Notes: generated from the letters alone by a model not told the origin. 64,000 nucleotides of DNA from Dehalococcoidia bacterium (GCA_026003895.1 BPIC01000001.1:248001-312000); one strand, 5' to 3'. Shown: positions 38,817 through 49,023, counted from the stretch's first letter. Numbers and translations: made by a program.

Positions 38817-39758
38817 ATGGGGCAGAGTTCGGTCGGACCGATCATCGTGCGGCGGTTGCTGTGGCTGCCGGTCCTTCTGATGTTGATCTCGCTGACAGTC
38901 TTCCTTTTCGGGACGTACGGTCCGGGCGATCCCGTTCTTGTCCGGCTGGGGAATAAGGCAAACCCGGAGGCCGTTGAACGGGTCCGCGAGGAACTCGGGC
39001 TCAACCGGCCGCTGCACGAGCAGTATCTCAACTATCTCGGCAAGGTCCTGCAAGGCGACTTCGGCGAGTCGTACAAGTATCCGGGCGTCGCCGTCACCGA
39101 CCTGATCGCCAGCCGGCTGTTTGTCTCGCTTCAATTGGGCGTGATGACAACGTTGATCGTCTTCGCGATTGGTATTCCGCTCGGCGTGATCACGGCCGCG
39201 CTGCAAGGGCGGGCCTGGGATCGCATTATCGTCTCGCTGGCGCTCATCCCGGAGTCGATCCCGGTCTTCGTGCTCATCCCAATCGTCTACTTCATCTTTG
39301 TGCGCCAGCTTCGCTGGTTCCCGGCCTCGGGCTGGGACGGCATCTTCAGCCTGAATGCGATCTTGCCGCTGTTTGTGCTCAGCCTTGGTGGAGTGGCGAG
39401 CGTGCTGCGCCAGACGCGGACGAACACACTCGAGGTACTGCACAACGATTACGTGCGGACAGCGCGGGCGAAAGGGCTGCCCAGTCGCACCATCCTGTTT
39501 CGGCACGTGCTGCGGAACAGCCTGCTGCCGCTGTGGACAGCGGTGGGGTTCATCATCGCCTCGCTGCCCGCTGGTTCGATCATCGTCGAGGGCCTGATGG
39601 GCATCCCCGGCATTGGCGAGCTGGCGTGGAACGCGATCTTCCAGCGCGATTATCCGGTGATTATGGCGATCACGTTGCTCGGTGCAACGTTGTATGTCAT
39701 CGGCAATTTGATCGTCGACATCGGCTATCCGCTCATCGATCCGCGGATCCGCTATTAG
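38817..39758 (+). CDS. oligopeptide ABC importer, permease 1 (DppB type)
   Basis: A 313-residue membrane protein with six helices. The extracytoplasmic loop GDPVLVRLGNKANPEAVERVREELGLNRPLHEQYLNYL is typical of DppB/OppB. The EAA loop, which docks on the ATPases, reads NDYVRTARAKGLPSRTILFRHVLRN near 215-240. It lies 103 bases after the binding protein and about 107 bases before the second permease. Confidence 0.94.
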   Translation: MGQSSVGPIIVRRLLWLPVLLMLISLTVFLFGTYGPGDPVLVRLGNKANPEAVERVREELGLNRPLHEQYLNYLGKVLQGDFGESYKYPGVAVTDLIASRLFVSLQLGVMTTLIVFAIGIPLGVITAALQGRAWDRIIVSLALIPESIPVFVLIPIVYFIFVRQLRWFPASGWDGIFSLNAILPLFVLSLGGVASVLRQTRTNTLEVLHNDYVRTARAKGLPSRTILFRHVLRNSLLPLWTAVGFIIASLPAGSIIVEGLMGIPGIGELAWNAIFQRDYPVIMAITLLGATLYVIGNLIVDIGYPLIDPRIRY

Positions 39759-39785
39759 CGGCTGAGCGATGGCTTGCCTCCTCGC

Positions 39786-39831
39786 TTTACGAACCATTTT
39801 GGGTAACCCTATAATGCCGGCGGTATACCGC
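39786..39831 (+). promoter_or_regulatory. internal promoter with a palindromic operator candidate
   Basis: TTTACG (39786-39791) and a consensus TATAAT (39810-39815) are 18 bases apart. The perfect 12-base palindrome GCGGTATACCGC (39820-39831) begins four bases after the -10 box, at the expected start of transcription. GGGTAACCC, another palindrome, lies in the spacer. This would drive dppC-D-F type genes apart from the binding protein and first permease. Confidence 0.6.
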
Positions 39832-39865
39832 ACGTGGGATGCCGCCGACGGTGGAGCAAGTGGGG

Positions 39866-40846
39866 ATGACTCAGACGGCTGAGGTGACGTCCGTTTCCTC
39901 GCTCCAGGGCAAGACCTCGGCCTTGGTCCGCGGGCGGAGCCCGGCTGGCGAGGCGTGGCGGCGGCTCACGCGCAAGAAGCTGGCGATGGCGAGCCTCATC
40001 TACATTTCGGCGATTTTGGTGCTTGGCTTGCTTGCGCCGGTGCTGCCGATCCAGAGCTTTAGCCAACAGGATCTCAGCAACACGCGCGCCTTGCCGTCGT
40101 GGGAGCATCCGCTCGGCACCGACGACCTCGGGCGGGACATGCTGAGCCGGCTGATTTGGGGGGCAAATACTGCGTTTATTGTGGCGACAGTGCCGCTCGT
40201 CGTGGCGACGGCGCTCGGGGTGACGATTGGGCTGGTAGCGGCCTGGTACCGCGGTTGGATCGACACGCTCTTTATGCGCTTTGTTGACTATCTGCTCGCC
40301 TTTCCGACGTTGTTGTTGATGATTTTCTTGGCGGCGACGCTCAAGCCAGCGGTGGTCAATTTCGTTCGCGAGATTGGCCCCGCGATTGGCCAGCCGCAGT
40401 TGTGGCGCTCGGGGTTGGTCGATTATCTGGCGGTCTTGCTGATTTTGGCGCTTGTCGGCTGGTCGGGCTTGGCACGTCTGGTGCGCGGTCAGGCGTTGTC
40501 GCTGAAGGAACGGGAGTTTGTCGAGGCGGCGAAAGCGATCGGTGTGCCAGACCGGCGTATCCTGTTCCTGCACATTCTGCCGAATGTGATGCCGCTCCTG
40601 ATCGTTCTGGCGTCGATGTCGATGGCCGGCGCCATCGCCGCCGAGTCGACAATCTCCTTTCTCGGGATTGGGATTGTGCCGCCGTATCCGAGTTGGGGGT
40701 CGATGATCGCCTCCACCTACGGGTATCTGCGGACACCCTATTGGTGGCTGCTCGCCGAGCCGCTGCTGATAGTCACGTCGCTGCTCTATGCCTTCGCCTA
40801 TCTGGGCGATGGGCTCGCGGACGCATTAAATCCGCAAACGCGGTAA
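39866..40846 (+). CDS. oligopeptide ABC importer, permease 2 (DppC type)
   Basis: A 326-residue membrane permease. N-terminal cytoplasmic segment, first helix LIYISAILVLGLLAPVLPI, the DppC signature HPLGTDDLGRDMLSRLIWGAN near 90-110, and the EAA loop KEREFVEAAKAIGVPDRRILFLHILPN. Start chosen at 39866, where GGAG lies nine bases upstream; an in-frame ATG at 39839 lacks a ribosome-binding site and would sit near the transcription start. It partners the other permease to form the membrane channel. Confidence 0.93.
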   Translation: MTQTAEVTSVSSLQGKTSALVRGRSPAGEAWRRLTRKKLAMASLIYISAILVLGLLAPVLPIQSFSQQDLSNTRALPSWEHPLGTDDLGRDMLSRLIWGANTAFIVATVPLVVATALGVTIGLVAAWYRGWIDTLFMRFVDYLLAFPTLLLMIFLAATLKPAVVNFVREIGPAIGQPQLWRSGLVDYLAVLLILALVGWSGLARLVRGQALSLKEREFVEAAKAIGVPDRRILFLHILPNVMPLLIVLASMSMAGAIAAESTISFLGIGIVPPYPSWGSMIASTYGYLRTPYWWLLAEPLLIVTSLLYAFAYLGDGLADALNPQTR

Positions 40847-40902
40847 ACTTCGGCGCCTGCCGCAACCATCGCGCCGTATTCCAGGGCATCGGGAGGAGAG
40901 GG

Positions 40903-41896
<994 letters not shown>

Positions 41897-41913
<17 letters not shown>

Positions 41914-42943
41914 GCTGACTCCACCGGCAACGGCCGGCAGCACTGCGACGCCGAACGGCGCTGCCGCCGGAGAGACGCTCCTCGAAGTGAAAGACCTGAA
42001 GATGTATTTCCCGATCACCTCGGGGATCATCTTTCAGCGCAAGGTTGCCGATGTGAAGGCGGTTGACGGCGTCAGCTTCCGGGTCAAGCGTGGTGAAACG
42101 CTCGGCCTCGTCGGCGAGTCCGGCTGCGGCAAGTCGACAACCGCCCGCGCGATCCTCCAGTTGTATCGCCCGACGGCCGGGTCCGTGCAGTTCGAGGGCA
42201 AAGAGCTGACCAAGATGGGCGGCAACGAGCTTCGCCGGATGCGCCGCCGCATGCAGATGATCTTCCAAGACCCGTATGCGTCGCTCAATCCGCGGATGTC
42301 GGTCGGCAGCATCATCGGTGAGCCCCTGCTCATCCACGGCATCGCCAAGAATAAGAAGGAGCGCCAAGAGCGCGTCCAAGAGTTGCTGCGCATCGTTGGG
42401 CTGAACCCCTACTTTATCAACCGCTATCCGCACGAGTTCTCGGGCGGCCAGCGGCAGCGCATCGGCGTGGCGCGGGCGCTCGCCGTCGAGCCGGCGTTCA
42501 TCGCCTGCGACGAGCCGGTGTCTGCCCTCGACGTGTCCATCCAAGCGCAGATCGTCAACCTGCTCGAGGAGCTGCAGGATCAGTTTGGCCTGACCTATCT
42601 GTTCATTGCGCACGACCTCTCGGTCGTCCGGCATATCTCGGACCGCGTGGCAGTGATGTACCTCGGCCGGATCGTCGAGATCGCTGACCGGAACGAGTTG
42701 TACGAGAATCCGCTCCACCCCTACACCAAAGCGCTGCTTTCCGCCGTTCCTATCCCGGACCCAGTGGTCGAAGCAAAGCGCGAGCGCATCATCCTGACGG
42801 GCGATGTGCCCAGCCCGGTGAAGCCGCCGAGCGGCTGCAACTTCCACCCTCGCTGCCCGATCGCCATCCCCGAGTGCAAGGAGATTATCCCGCCGCTCGA
42901 GGAAAAGACGCCCGAGCACTTCGCCGCCTGCATCCGGGTCTAG
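41897..42943 (+). CDS. oligopeptide ABC importer, ATPase 2 (DppF type)
   Basis: A 348-residue ATPase that pairs with the previous one. Walker [22 protein letters not shown], signature [15 protein letters not shown], Walker [13 protein letters not shown], and [11 protein letters not shown]. The C-terminal family extension has [16 protein letters not shown]. Starts inside the end of the preceding gene, so it is coupled. Last gene of the operon; a hairpin lies about 170 bases beyond. Confidence 0.95.
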
Positions 42944-43115
42944 CGCGGCAAGCGCCAGCCCGACCGACCTCGGTAGGCCTCGCACCGTCGGTGACGAAGG
43001 CTCGCTGCCCGCCATCCGACGAGCGAACCCGGGAAGAGCCGGGCGGCGTCGCGAGCTCGCCGAAGGCTTGGGGACTCTCCCACTTGCGCCACCATCCCGC
43101 TCAGCGCGAGCCACG

Positions 43116-43142
43116 GGGCACGGCTCTGGGAGCCGCGTGCCC
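43116..43142. terminator. hairpin between convergent dppF-type and flavin-reductase genes
   Basis: GGGCACGGCTC (43116-43126) pairs with GAGCC..GTGCCC (43130-43142), 11 pairs with a two-base bulge and a three-base loop. It lies between two converging genes and has no T-run. The rest of 42944-43174 shows nothing recognisable. Confidence 0.4.
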
Positions 43143-43174
43143 ACCGCACGCGGCGGCCATGGCAGGGGGAGCGA

Positions 43175-43660
43175 TCACATCTCGCCGCCGAGGCGGCGGT
43201 ATTTGCCTTCGTAGTAAATGAGCGGCCGACCGGGGTTCGTGCCGCCATCGAGCACTTCGCCGACGTAGATCTCGTGGTCGCCGCCGGGATATTTCGCGTG
43301 GACGCGGCATTCGAGATAGGCGATGGTGTCGTCGAGGATCGGCATGCCGTGCGGGCTGTGGCGGTGACTCACCCGGGCCAGCTCGGCGTCGGACACGGTC
43401 TTACGCGCGAACAGATCAGAGTGCCACCGTTGGACATCGGCGAGGATGTTGACGCCGAACAGCCCGGTGCGGTCGATGAGCGCCTTGGTGTTCGACTTCA
43501 GGTCGAGACAGACGAGAATAAGCGGTGGGTTGAGCGAGAGCGAGCAGAACGCCGAGGCCGTCGCGCCGTGCAGCTTCCCCTCGTCGAAGGCGGTAATCAC
43601 GGTCACGCCCGAAGCGAACCGCGCCAAGACTTGTCGGAACCGAACCGCGTCAATCGCCAT
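43175..43660 (-). CDS. flavin reductase-like domain protein
   Basis: A 161-residue FMN-binding split-barrel protein. It begins MAIDAVRFRQVLARFASGVTVIT, the usual start of HpaC/flavin-reductase-like proteins that feed reduced flavin to two-component monooxygenases. GATASAFCSLSLNPPLILVCLD is the FMN-binding segment, HEIYVGEV carries the conserved histidine and LIYYEGKYRRLG closes the barrel. GAGGTTGCGG precedes the ATG at 43660. No monooxygenase partner is nearby. 38 bases downstream of the TPR gene on the same strand. Confidence 0.9.
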   Translation of the reverse strand: MAIDAVRFRQVLARFASGVTVITAFDEGKLHGATASAFCSLSLNPPLILVCLDLKSNTKALIDRTGLFGVNILADVQRWHSDLFARKTVSDAELARVSHRHSPHGMPILDDTIAYLECRVHAKYPGGDHEIYVGEVLDGGTNPGRPLIYYEGKYRRLGGEM

Positions 43661-43698
43661 CCGCAACCTCGCCCATGCACCGACTGCTTGAGGCGCCG

Positions 43699-44553
43699 TT
43701 ACTCGTTGTCGTACTCGTCGTCGTCCTTGTCCGCGACTCCTTCCTCGAACTCGAGGCTGACCTCGTCCACGTTCACGGCGTCGGGCTCTTCCTCCCAATC
43801 GGTGGCGAAATCGGCGTCCTCGCTCGCCTCGTCCTCCTCTTCCGAGTCATAGCGGAGCACGCTTTCGCGGATATAGGGGCGGAAGCCAGCGTCCGCACCG
43901 CCGCGTGTCGGGAACGACACCTTGCCAACCTGCGTAGGATGCTGAAACGTCTCGCGAATGATGATCTCGATCGACTTATCGGTCAGACTGGTGACCGCCG
44001 CGGCATACTGATTGCCACCCCGCATCAGGCCGATCAGGCGCAGCGCCAAGCGCGGCTCGACCTCGCCGATCAACTCGTTGCGCGTGCTGAACACCTGCAG
44101 GCTTTTGCCCTCGATCCGCAGTAGCACCGGCTCGCCGGCGGTCAGTGTCGCCAGAACATCATGCGGCGCGGTGTTGACGAGCGTCGTCACGCCCGTCTTG
44201 CCCGTCTCCTCGATGAAGAGGTTTGCGTCGACCTGCGGTTGAACGGCGACCGCCGCCACTTCGTCGTCCTTGATGGCCTGCAAACGCGTCAGGTTGCGCC
44301 GAGCGATGGCATTGTTCGGATCGATGGCGACCGCCTTGGAATAGGCCTCCCGTGCCTCGCCAATGCGGCCAATCTCCATCAGCGCCTTGCCGAGCCGGTT
44401 GTGCGCGTCGACATCGTCCGCAAAGACGTCCAGAATCTGCTTGTTGACGGCAATCGCTTCTTCCCACTTGTTCTGCATCGCGAGCTGAATGGCCTGCTCG
44501 CTTCGAAGGCGACGAAAGCGCGCCTTATCTTCAGGCTGGAGTGGGGCTGTCAT
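43699..44553 (-). CDS. TPR protein with a very acidic tail
   Basis: A 284-residue cytoplasmic protein. Two to three TPR helices near residues 12-85 (WEEAIAVNKQILDVFADDVDAHNRLGKALMEIGRIGEAREAYSKAVAIDP) precede a beta-rich middle part (about 100-225) and a strongly acidic C-terminus (EEEDEASEDADF, ending DKDDDEYDNE). The acidic tail suggests interaction with basic partners or nucleic-acid mimicry. ATG at 44553; a longer open frame upstream lacks support. Probably cotranscribed with the flavin-reductase gene. Function unknown. Confidence 0.8.
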   Translation of the reverse strand: MTAPLQPEDKARFRRLRSEQAIQLAMQNKWEEAIAVNKQILDVFADDVDAHNRLGKALMEIGRIGEAREAYSKAVAIDPNNAIARRNLTRLQAIKDDEVAAVAVQPQVDANLFIEETGKTGVTTLVNTAPHDVLATLTAGEPVLLRIEGKSLQVFSTRNELIGEVEPRLALRLIGLMRGGNQYAAAVTSLTDKSIEIIIRETFQHPTQVGKVSFPTRGGADAGFRPYIRESVLRYDSEEEDEASEDADFATDWEEEPDAVNVDEVSLEFEEGVADKDDDEYDNE

Positions 44554-44679
44554 CAAACGACTCCTGTCACGACGCTTAGAGCGCGCGGATTGTACGGCCT
44601 TGCTCGCGCGGACCGCAACCAAGGGCCCGCCGTTCGCCGCTCAGGAGAGGGCTTGCTACAATGCGCTCGGGAGCAGGCG

Positions 44680-45381
44680 ATGCTACGTGCCGGACGGCTG
44701 CTCGATCTTCAAGAGCAAGATCTCACCATCGACCGAATCGACGCGCAGTTAGCCGCAATTGCCGGTCGACTGGGCGAAACCCCGGAGCTGGTAGCGGCGC
44801 GCGCGGCGCTTCGCGAGGCGGAGGAGCGCGCCGCCCAGCTTGAGCGCCGGCGCAAGGATCTTGACCTCCAAGTGCAGGACACCCGCGCCAAGCGCGAACG
44901 AGAGGAAACCAAGCTCTATTCGGGCTCGATCGTCAGGACCAAGGAGATGCAAAATCTCCAGCAGGAAGTCGAGTCGCTGCGCCGGCGCACGCTCGAGTTG
45001 GAAGATCGCGAACTGGCCGTCATGTCCGACCTCGAAGAGGCCGACGCGGCACGCATCGCCGCCCAGCGGACGCTCGCCGAAGTCGAGGCGCGCTGGCGAG
45101 AAGAGCAAGCGGCGCTCCTCCGGGAGCGCGAGGAATTAACGGCCCAACGCGAGCGGGCGGTCGCGCTGCGCGAGCAGCGGCTGCGCCAGGTCGATCCGGC
45201 GGACCTGCCGCTCTATCAGGCGCTCCGGCAGCGGCTGGGCGGTCGCGCTGTCGCTCGCGTCGAACGCGGCATCTGCTCCGCCTGCCGCGTGAGCCTCCCC
45301 GAGCGAGAGATTCAGAAGGCGCGCGGTAGTTCCAGCTTGGTCACGTGCAGCAACTGTGGAAGAATTCTTTACGCTGGGTAG
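44680..45381 (+). CDS. coiled-coil protein with C-terminal C4 zinc ribbon
   Basis: A 233-residue protein. Residues about 10-170 form a long Glu/Arg/Leu-rich coiled coil; the C-terminus holds two CxxC knuckles (ICSACRVSLP and TCSNCGRILYAG) forming a zinc ribbon. This is the zf-RING_7/DUF164-type family found widely in bacteria, proposed to bind nucleic acid or act with RNA-processing factors. ATG at 44680 with GGAG six bases upstream; TACAAT lies 20 bases before it. Divergent from the TPR gene, followed by trxB. Confidence 0.87.
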   Translation: MLRAGRLLDLQEQDLTIDRIDAQLAAIAGRLGETPELVAARAALREAEERAAQLERRRKDLDLQVQDTRAKREREETKLYSGSIVRTKEMQNLQQEVESLRRRTLELEDRELAVMSDLEEADAARIAAQRTLAEVEARWREEQAALLREREELTAQRERAVALREQRLRQVDPADLPLYQALRQRLGGRAVARVERGICSACRVSLPEREIQKARGSSSLVTCSNCGRILYAG

Positions 45382-45438
45382 GCGCCTCGCAGCGCCTCCG
45401 CTCGCCCATCCCACGACTGGATGAAAGGCCCATCGCCC

Positions 45439-46383
45439 ATGTCCTCCTCTGCTGGCTCACCCGACGAGCTGTACGACGTCATCATCATTGGCGCCGGCGC
45501 CGCCGGCTTGGCGGCCGGGTTGTATGCCGCGCGCAGCCGGCTGCGCACCGTGCTGCTTGAGCGCCTCGGCGTTGGCGGCCAGCTCGGCCTCACCGAGTGG
45601 ATCGACGACTACCCCGGCTTTGCCGATGGCATCTCTGCCGCCGACCTGACGATCGCGATGGAGAAGCAGGCCAAACGGTTCGGCCTTGATGTGACCTACG
45701 ACGAAGTGCTGTCCGTAGACCTCACCGACAAAGTGAAAGTGATTACGGGCGCGGAGTCGGTCTATCGTGGAAAGACGGTGATCATCGCCACCGGCGGCCA
45801 GCCAGCGCGGCTAAACGTGCCAGGCGAAGTCGAGTTCCAAGGTCGCGGCGTCTCCTACTGTGCGGTCTGCGACGGCGCGTTCTTTCAGGACCAGCCGCTC
45901 GCGGTGGTTGGCGGTGGCGACTCCGCTGTCGAAGAAGGCGACTTCCTGACCCGCTACGCGTCGAAGGTGACGATCATCCATCGGCGCGACACGCTGCGCG
46001 CCGCCAAGGTGCTGCAGGAGCGCGCCTTCGCCAATCCGAAGGTCTCGTTCCTCTGGAACACCGTCGTGGACAAAATCGAAGGAGACCACGCCGTTAACAA
46101 GCTCGCGCTCCGCAATGTCCAATCGGGCGAGCAGTCGGAACTGGAGGTTGGCGGTGTCTTCATCTTCGTTGGCTACCGGCCGAACACCGCGTTCCTCGGT
46201 GGGCAGGTAGCGCTTGATGTAAACGAGTACATCGTCACCGACGAGGCGATGCGGACGAACCTGGCAGGGGTCTTCGCCGCCGGAGACGTGCGCCAAAAGG
46301 TGCTGCGCCAGATCACGACGGCCGTCGCGGACGGCTCGATTGCTGCGCTCTCGGCAGACGCTTACCTCAAGGAGCAGTGGTAG
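45439..46383 (+). CDS. trxB: thioredoxin reductase
   Basis: A 314-residue FAD/NADPH disulfide oxidoreductase that reduces thioredoxin. FAD-binding IIIGAGAAGLAAGLYAAR near residues 14-31, redox-active CAVC in GVSYCAVCDGAFF, NADPH-binding GGGDSAVEEG, and the C-terminal FAD motif GVFAAGDVR. An ATG at 45421 is also in frame, but that at 45439 has an AAAGG site and gives the usual length. Its end overlaps the convergent unknown gene by 17 bases. Confidence 0.95.
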   Translation: MSSSAGSPDELYDVIIIGAGAAGLAAGLYAARSRLRTVLLERLGVGGQLGLTEWIDDYPGFADGISAADLTIAMEKQAKRFGLDVTYDEVLSVDLTDKVKVITGAESVYRGKTVIIATGGQPARLNVPGEVEFQGRGVSYCAVCDGAFFQDQPLAVVGGGDSAVEEGDFLTRYASKVTIIHRRDTLRAAKVLQERAFANPKVSFLWNTVVDKIEGDHAVNKLALRNVQSGEQSELEVGGVFIFVGYRPNTAFLGGQVALDVNEYIVTDEAMRTNLAGVFAAGDVRQKVLRQITTAVADGSIAALSADAYLKEQW

Positions 46384-46840
46384 CCGGTGGATCGGCAGCA
46401 GCCGTCGTCGCATCCTCGACAGCGCCGGTGCGGAAGCGGACGAATGGGAGCATGCGCCGGGCGCGCCCTTCGTTGAGCAGCTCGCCGCGAAACGGCAGGT
46501 CCAGCTTCTCGAAGCAGGAGAAATCGACCGCAAAGTAGCGGCCGCCAATGATGAGCAGCACGCCGTCGCGATGGAGGGTCGGTCCTTCACGGCGTGCGCA
46601 GCGAACGCAAAAGAACGGCCGGCGGCGAAATTGACCGACGATCTTGGCATCATGAAAGAACGGATCGGCCGGCTCGACGAGGTAGCTTGGGAGTGGGTCG
46701 GTCAACACGAGCTGTCTCGCAGGGCAGGCAAGGATGGCGGAAGTATACCGAAGCCTTGCCGCCTTCCGACCGTTCGGTACAATTCGCCCGGCGCGGAAGG
46801 GATGAATGAAAGTTCTAGTCACCGGCGGGGCCGGTTTCAT
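46367..46840 (-). CDS. unknown protein between trxB and the epimerase gene
   Basis: An open frame of up to 157 residues with GC-rich third positions like its neighbours. From about residue 40 it reads as a plausible small protein: RQLVLTDPLPSYLVEP, FFCVRCARREGPTLH (a CxxC), GVLLIIGGRYFAVDFSCF, then LPFRGELLNEGRARRMLPFV. The first 40 residues overlap the epimerase start on the other strand, so the true start is probably later, for example the GTG at 46708 (about 114 residues). No family recognised. The CxxC and compact beta pattern could be a small zinc-binding protein. Confidence 0.5.
   Translation of the reverse strand: MKPAPPVTRTFIHPFRAGRIVPNGRKAARLRYTSAILACPARQLVLTDPLPSYLVEPADPFFHDAKIVGQFRRRPFFCVRCARREGPTLHRDGVLLIIGGRYFAVDFSCFEKLDLPFRGELLNEGRARRMLPFVRFRTGAVEDATTAAADPPATTAP
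46756..46783 (+). promoter_or_regulatory. promoter of the epimerase gene
   Basis: TTGCCG (46756-46761) and TACAAT (46778-46783) are 16 bases apart and 22 bases upstream of the ATG; GGAAGGG lies between. Confidence 0.5.
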
Positions 46841-47918
46841 TGGCTCGCACCTCGTCGACGCGCTACTCGCGGCCGGCCATGACGTTGTTGGCTTCGACTC
46901 GCTCGACCCGCAGGTGCACCCGAGCGGGGAGTGGCCGCCCTACCTCAACCCGGCGGCTCACTGGATTCGGGGCGACGTCCGCGATGCCGACGCGCTGGCA
47001 GCGGCGCTCGATGGAGTCGAGGCCATTCACCATCTGGCAGCGTTCGTTGGCGTCGGACAGTCGATGTATGAGATCCGGCGCTACATCGACGGCAACAATG
47101 TTGGCACCGCGGTCCTGCTCGAGGCCGCGGTGGCGCGGCGTGACCGGATCCGCAAGCTGATTGTCGCTTCCTCGATGTCGTTGTATGGCGAAGGGCGCTA
47201 CCTCGACAGCCGTGGCGCCCCGATTGCGCCGCGCCCGCGGAGCGAGGCCCAATTGCGGGCGCATGATTGGACCGTCTACGGGCCGGACGGGCAGCCTGCG
47301 ACGCCGATCCCAACCGATGAGGAGAAACTGCCACAGCCAACGTCGGTCTATGCCGTCTCGAAGCGCGATCAGGAGGAGCTCGTTCTGGCGGTCGGCAATG
47401 CCTACGACATCCCGACGGTGGCATTGCGCTTTTTCAACGTGTACGGCCCGCGTCAGGCGCTCTCGAACCCGTACACCGGCGTTGCGGCCATCTTCTCCTC
47501 GCGCCTGTTGGCTGGGCGGCCGCCGGTGGTCTTTGAGGATGGCGAGCAGACCCGCGACTTTGTCCACGTGTCGGACATCGTGCAGGCGAACGTGCTGGCC
47601 CTCGAACGCGATGGAGCGAACGGGCAGGTGGTGAACGTTGGTACTGGGCGGGCCGTCGCCATCCGTGAAGTGGCAGAGACGTTGGCACGCGTGCTCGGCC
47701 GGCCGATACCGCCGGAGATCACGGGCCAGTTTCGCGCTGGCGACATCCGGCACTGTGTAGCCGACATCAGCCGGGCGCGTCGCCTCCTCGGCTACGAACC
47801 ACGGATCTCCTTCGAGGAGGGGATGGCCCAGTTGGCTGAATGGGTCGCCGAGCAACCGCCAGATGATCGCTTCGACGAGGCGCGCCAAGCGCTCGAAGCG
47901 CGCCGTTTGATTCGCTGA
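46806..47918 (+). CDS. NAD-dependent nucleotide-sugar epimerase/dehydratase
   Basis: A 370-residue extended SDR enzyme. The Rossmann start MKVLVTGGAGFIGSHLVDALL, the catalytic SSMSLYGEG serine stretch, and the YxxxK pair in SVYAVSKRDQEE are all present; RFFNVYGPRQALSNPYTGVAAIF and GEQTRDFVHVSDI match UDP-glucose 4-epimerase and related enzymes. Slightly longer than GalE (about 330-340) through an insertion near 125-150. It likely modifies a nucleotide sugar for glycan synthesis, but no other glycan genes adjoin it. Confidence 0.9.
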   Translation: MKVLVTGGAGFIGSHLVDALLAAGHDVVGFDSLDPQVHPSGEWPPYLNPAAHWIRGDVRDADALAAALDGVEAIHHLAAFVGVGQSMYEIRRYIDGNNVGTAVLLEAAVARRDRIRKLIVASSMSLYGEGRYLDSRGAPIAPRPRSEAQLRAHDWTVYGPDGQPATPIPTDEEKLPQPTSVYAVSKRDQEELVLAVGNAYDIPTVALRFFNVYGPRQALSNPYTGVAAIFSSRLLAGRPPVVFEDGEQTRDFVHVSDIVQANVLALERDGANGQVVNVGTGRAVAIREVAETLARVLGRPIPPEITGQFRAGDIRHCVADISRARRLLGYEPRISFEEGMAQLAEWVAEQPPDDRFDEARQALEARRLIR

Positions 47919-47997
47919 GGCCGGTGCGCGGCGTCAGGGCGCGGCGGCTCGAAGGGGCGCCCCGCTCGGGAGTGAGCGGGGTGGGGAGTGAACGGCC

Positions 47998-48630
47998 GTG
48001 GGGCTGACCTACTCCGGCGTGCATGTTGCAACCGAGGATCGCGAGGCGATCGTCGCGGTGCTCGCCGAGACACTGGCGCCAGGGGGGTATCGGTTGCGCG
48101 ACGATGCGCCGCCGCCGGCGGGCGCACCGGTCAATCGCTTCTTGCTCTCGCCCCCCATCAACGGCTGGACGACGGTACTTCCATCCAACGATCTCGACAG
48201 CCGCGAATACGCCTGGGCTGAAACGATCTCGAGCACAGGCTGCGCCGCGCTCTGGCTCTATCTGTACGATTCGAGCTTCCTGATGTACCGCTTTTACCGA
48301 GGTGGGCAGCTCATCGACCGCTACCATTCGGCGAGCGGAGAAAAGCTCGCGGTGGGCAACCCTCGGGTCTTTCGGCCGTTCCTCGTTCCCGGCGCGACGA
48401 TCGAGGATTTGGATCGCGTGCTGCGTCCCAACCCGGGCGAAGAATTGTCGGTGGAAGATCGCTATCTGGCGATGGCGCGACTGCTTGGAATCCAGACCGC
48501 CGAATCGTCGTACGCGGTGGCGGAGAGCGATCCACGCAGCTTGCCCGGCGGGCGCCACAGTTGGAGCGTCGTCGAGTTCTGGTACGCTGGCCCTCCCGAG
48601 GAGCCGACCAGCGCCGCCGAACGGGGCTAG
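47998..48630 (+). CDS. unknown 210-residue protein
   Basis: GTG start at 47998. The sequence is soluble, with a mixed pattern rich in aromatic residues: VNRFLLSPPINGWTTVLPSN, then AWAETISSTGCAALWLYLYDS and FYRGGQLIDRYHS. No signal peptide, membrane helix or motif of a known enzyme is seen. The WTTVLPS and acidic/aromatic strands recall small SMI1/immunity-like or calcium-binding folds, but this is only an impression. It follows the epimerase gene after 79 bases and may share its transcript. Confidence 0.65.
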   Translation: MGLTYSGVHVATEDREAIVAVLAETLAPGGYRLRDDAPPPAGAPVNRFLLSPPINGWTTVLPSNDLDSREYAWAETISSTGCAALWLYLYDSSFLMYRFYRGGQLIDRYHSASGEKLAVGNPRVFRPFLVPGATIEDLDRVLRPNPGEELSVEDRYLAMARLLGIQTAESSYAVAESDPRSLPGGRHSWSVVEFWYAGPPEEPTSAAERG

Positions 48631-48683
48631 CGGCTTGAAGCGGCCCGTGCAGGTCGAACATACTTCCGACCGGAGGCACGAGG

Positions 48684-48980
48684 ATGGCGAAACGAACGGC
48701 GCCGGGTCGCACCGCGCCCAAGCGGCGAAAAGAACGGCGGCCGTTCATCCCCGCGGGGACGGTTACCAATCCCGTCGAGGCTGTCGCGCCCGTTGAACCT
48801 GCTCCCTCGCCGCGCGCCGCCACACGCAACCGCGCCGTCTCCAAGGAGCGTGCGCCACGCTATGGCCTCCCCCTCAACACCGACTACTCCTACGTCGCGC
48901 GTGACCTGCGCCGCATCCTCATTCTCACCGGCATAATTGTCGCGGTGATGATCGCCCTCGTTTTCGTTCTGCCGACATAA
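48684..48980 (+). CDS. small single-pass membrane protein
   Basis: A 98-residue protein. The first 55 residues are basic and Pro/Ala-rich and look disordered (TAPKRRKERRPFIPAG), then PLNTDYSYVARDLRRI leads into one membrane helix (ILILTGIIVAVMIALVFVL) at the very C-terminus. The GAGG before the ATG supports translation. Layout suggests a cytoplasmic tail anchored by a C-terminal helix. No family is named with confidence; small actinobacterial CrgA-like division proteins are different in sequence. Confidence 0.6.
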   Translation: MAKRTAPGRTAPKRRKERRPFIPAGTVTNPVEAVAPVEPAPSPRAATRNRAVSKERAPRYGLPLNTDYSYVARDLRRILILTGIIVAVMIALVFVLPT

Positions 48981-49023
48981 CGGGGCCACGCGCCGCCGAT
49001 CGGAGCGGGGGCAACCGAGAGCA

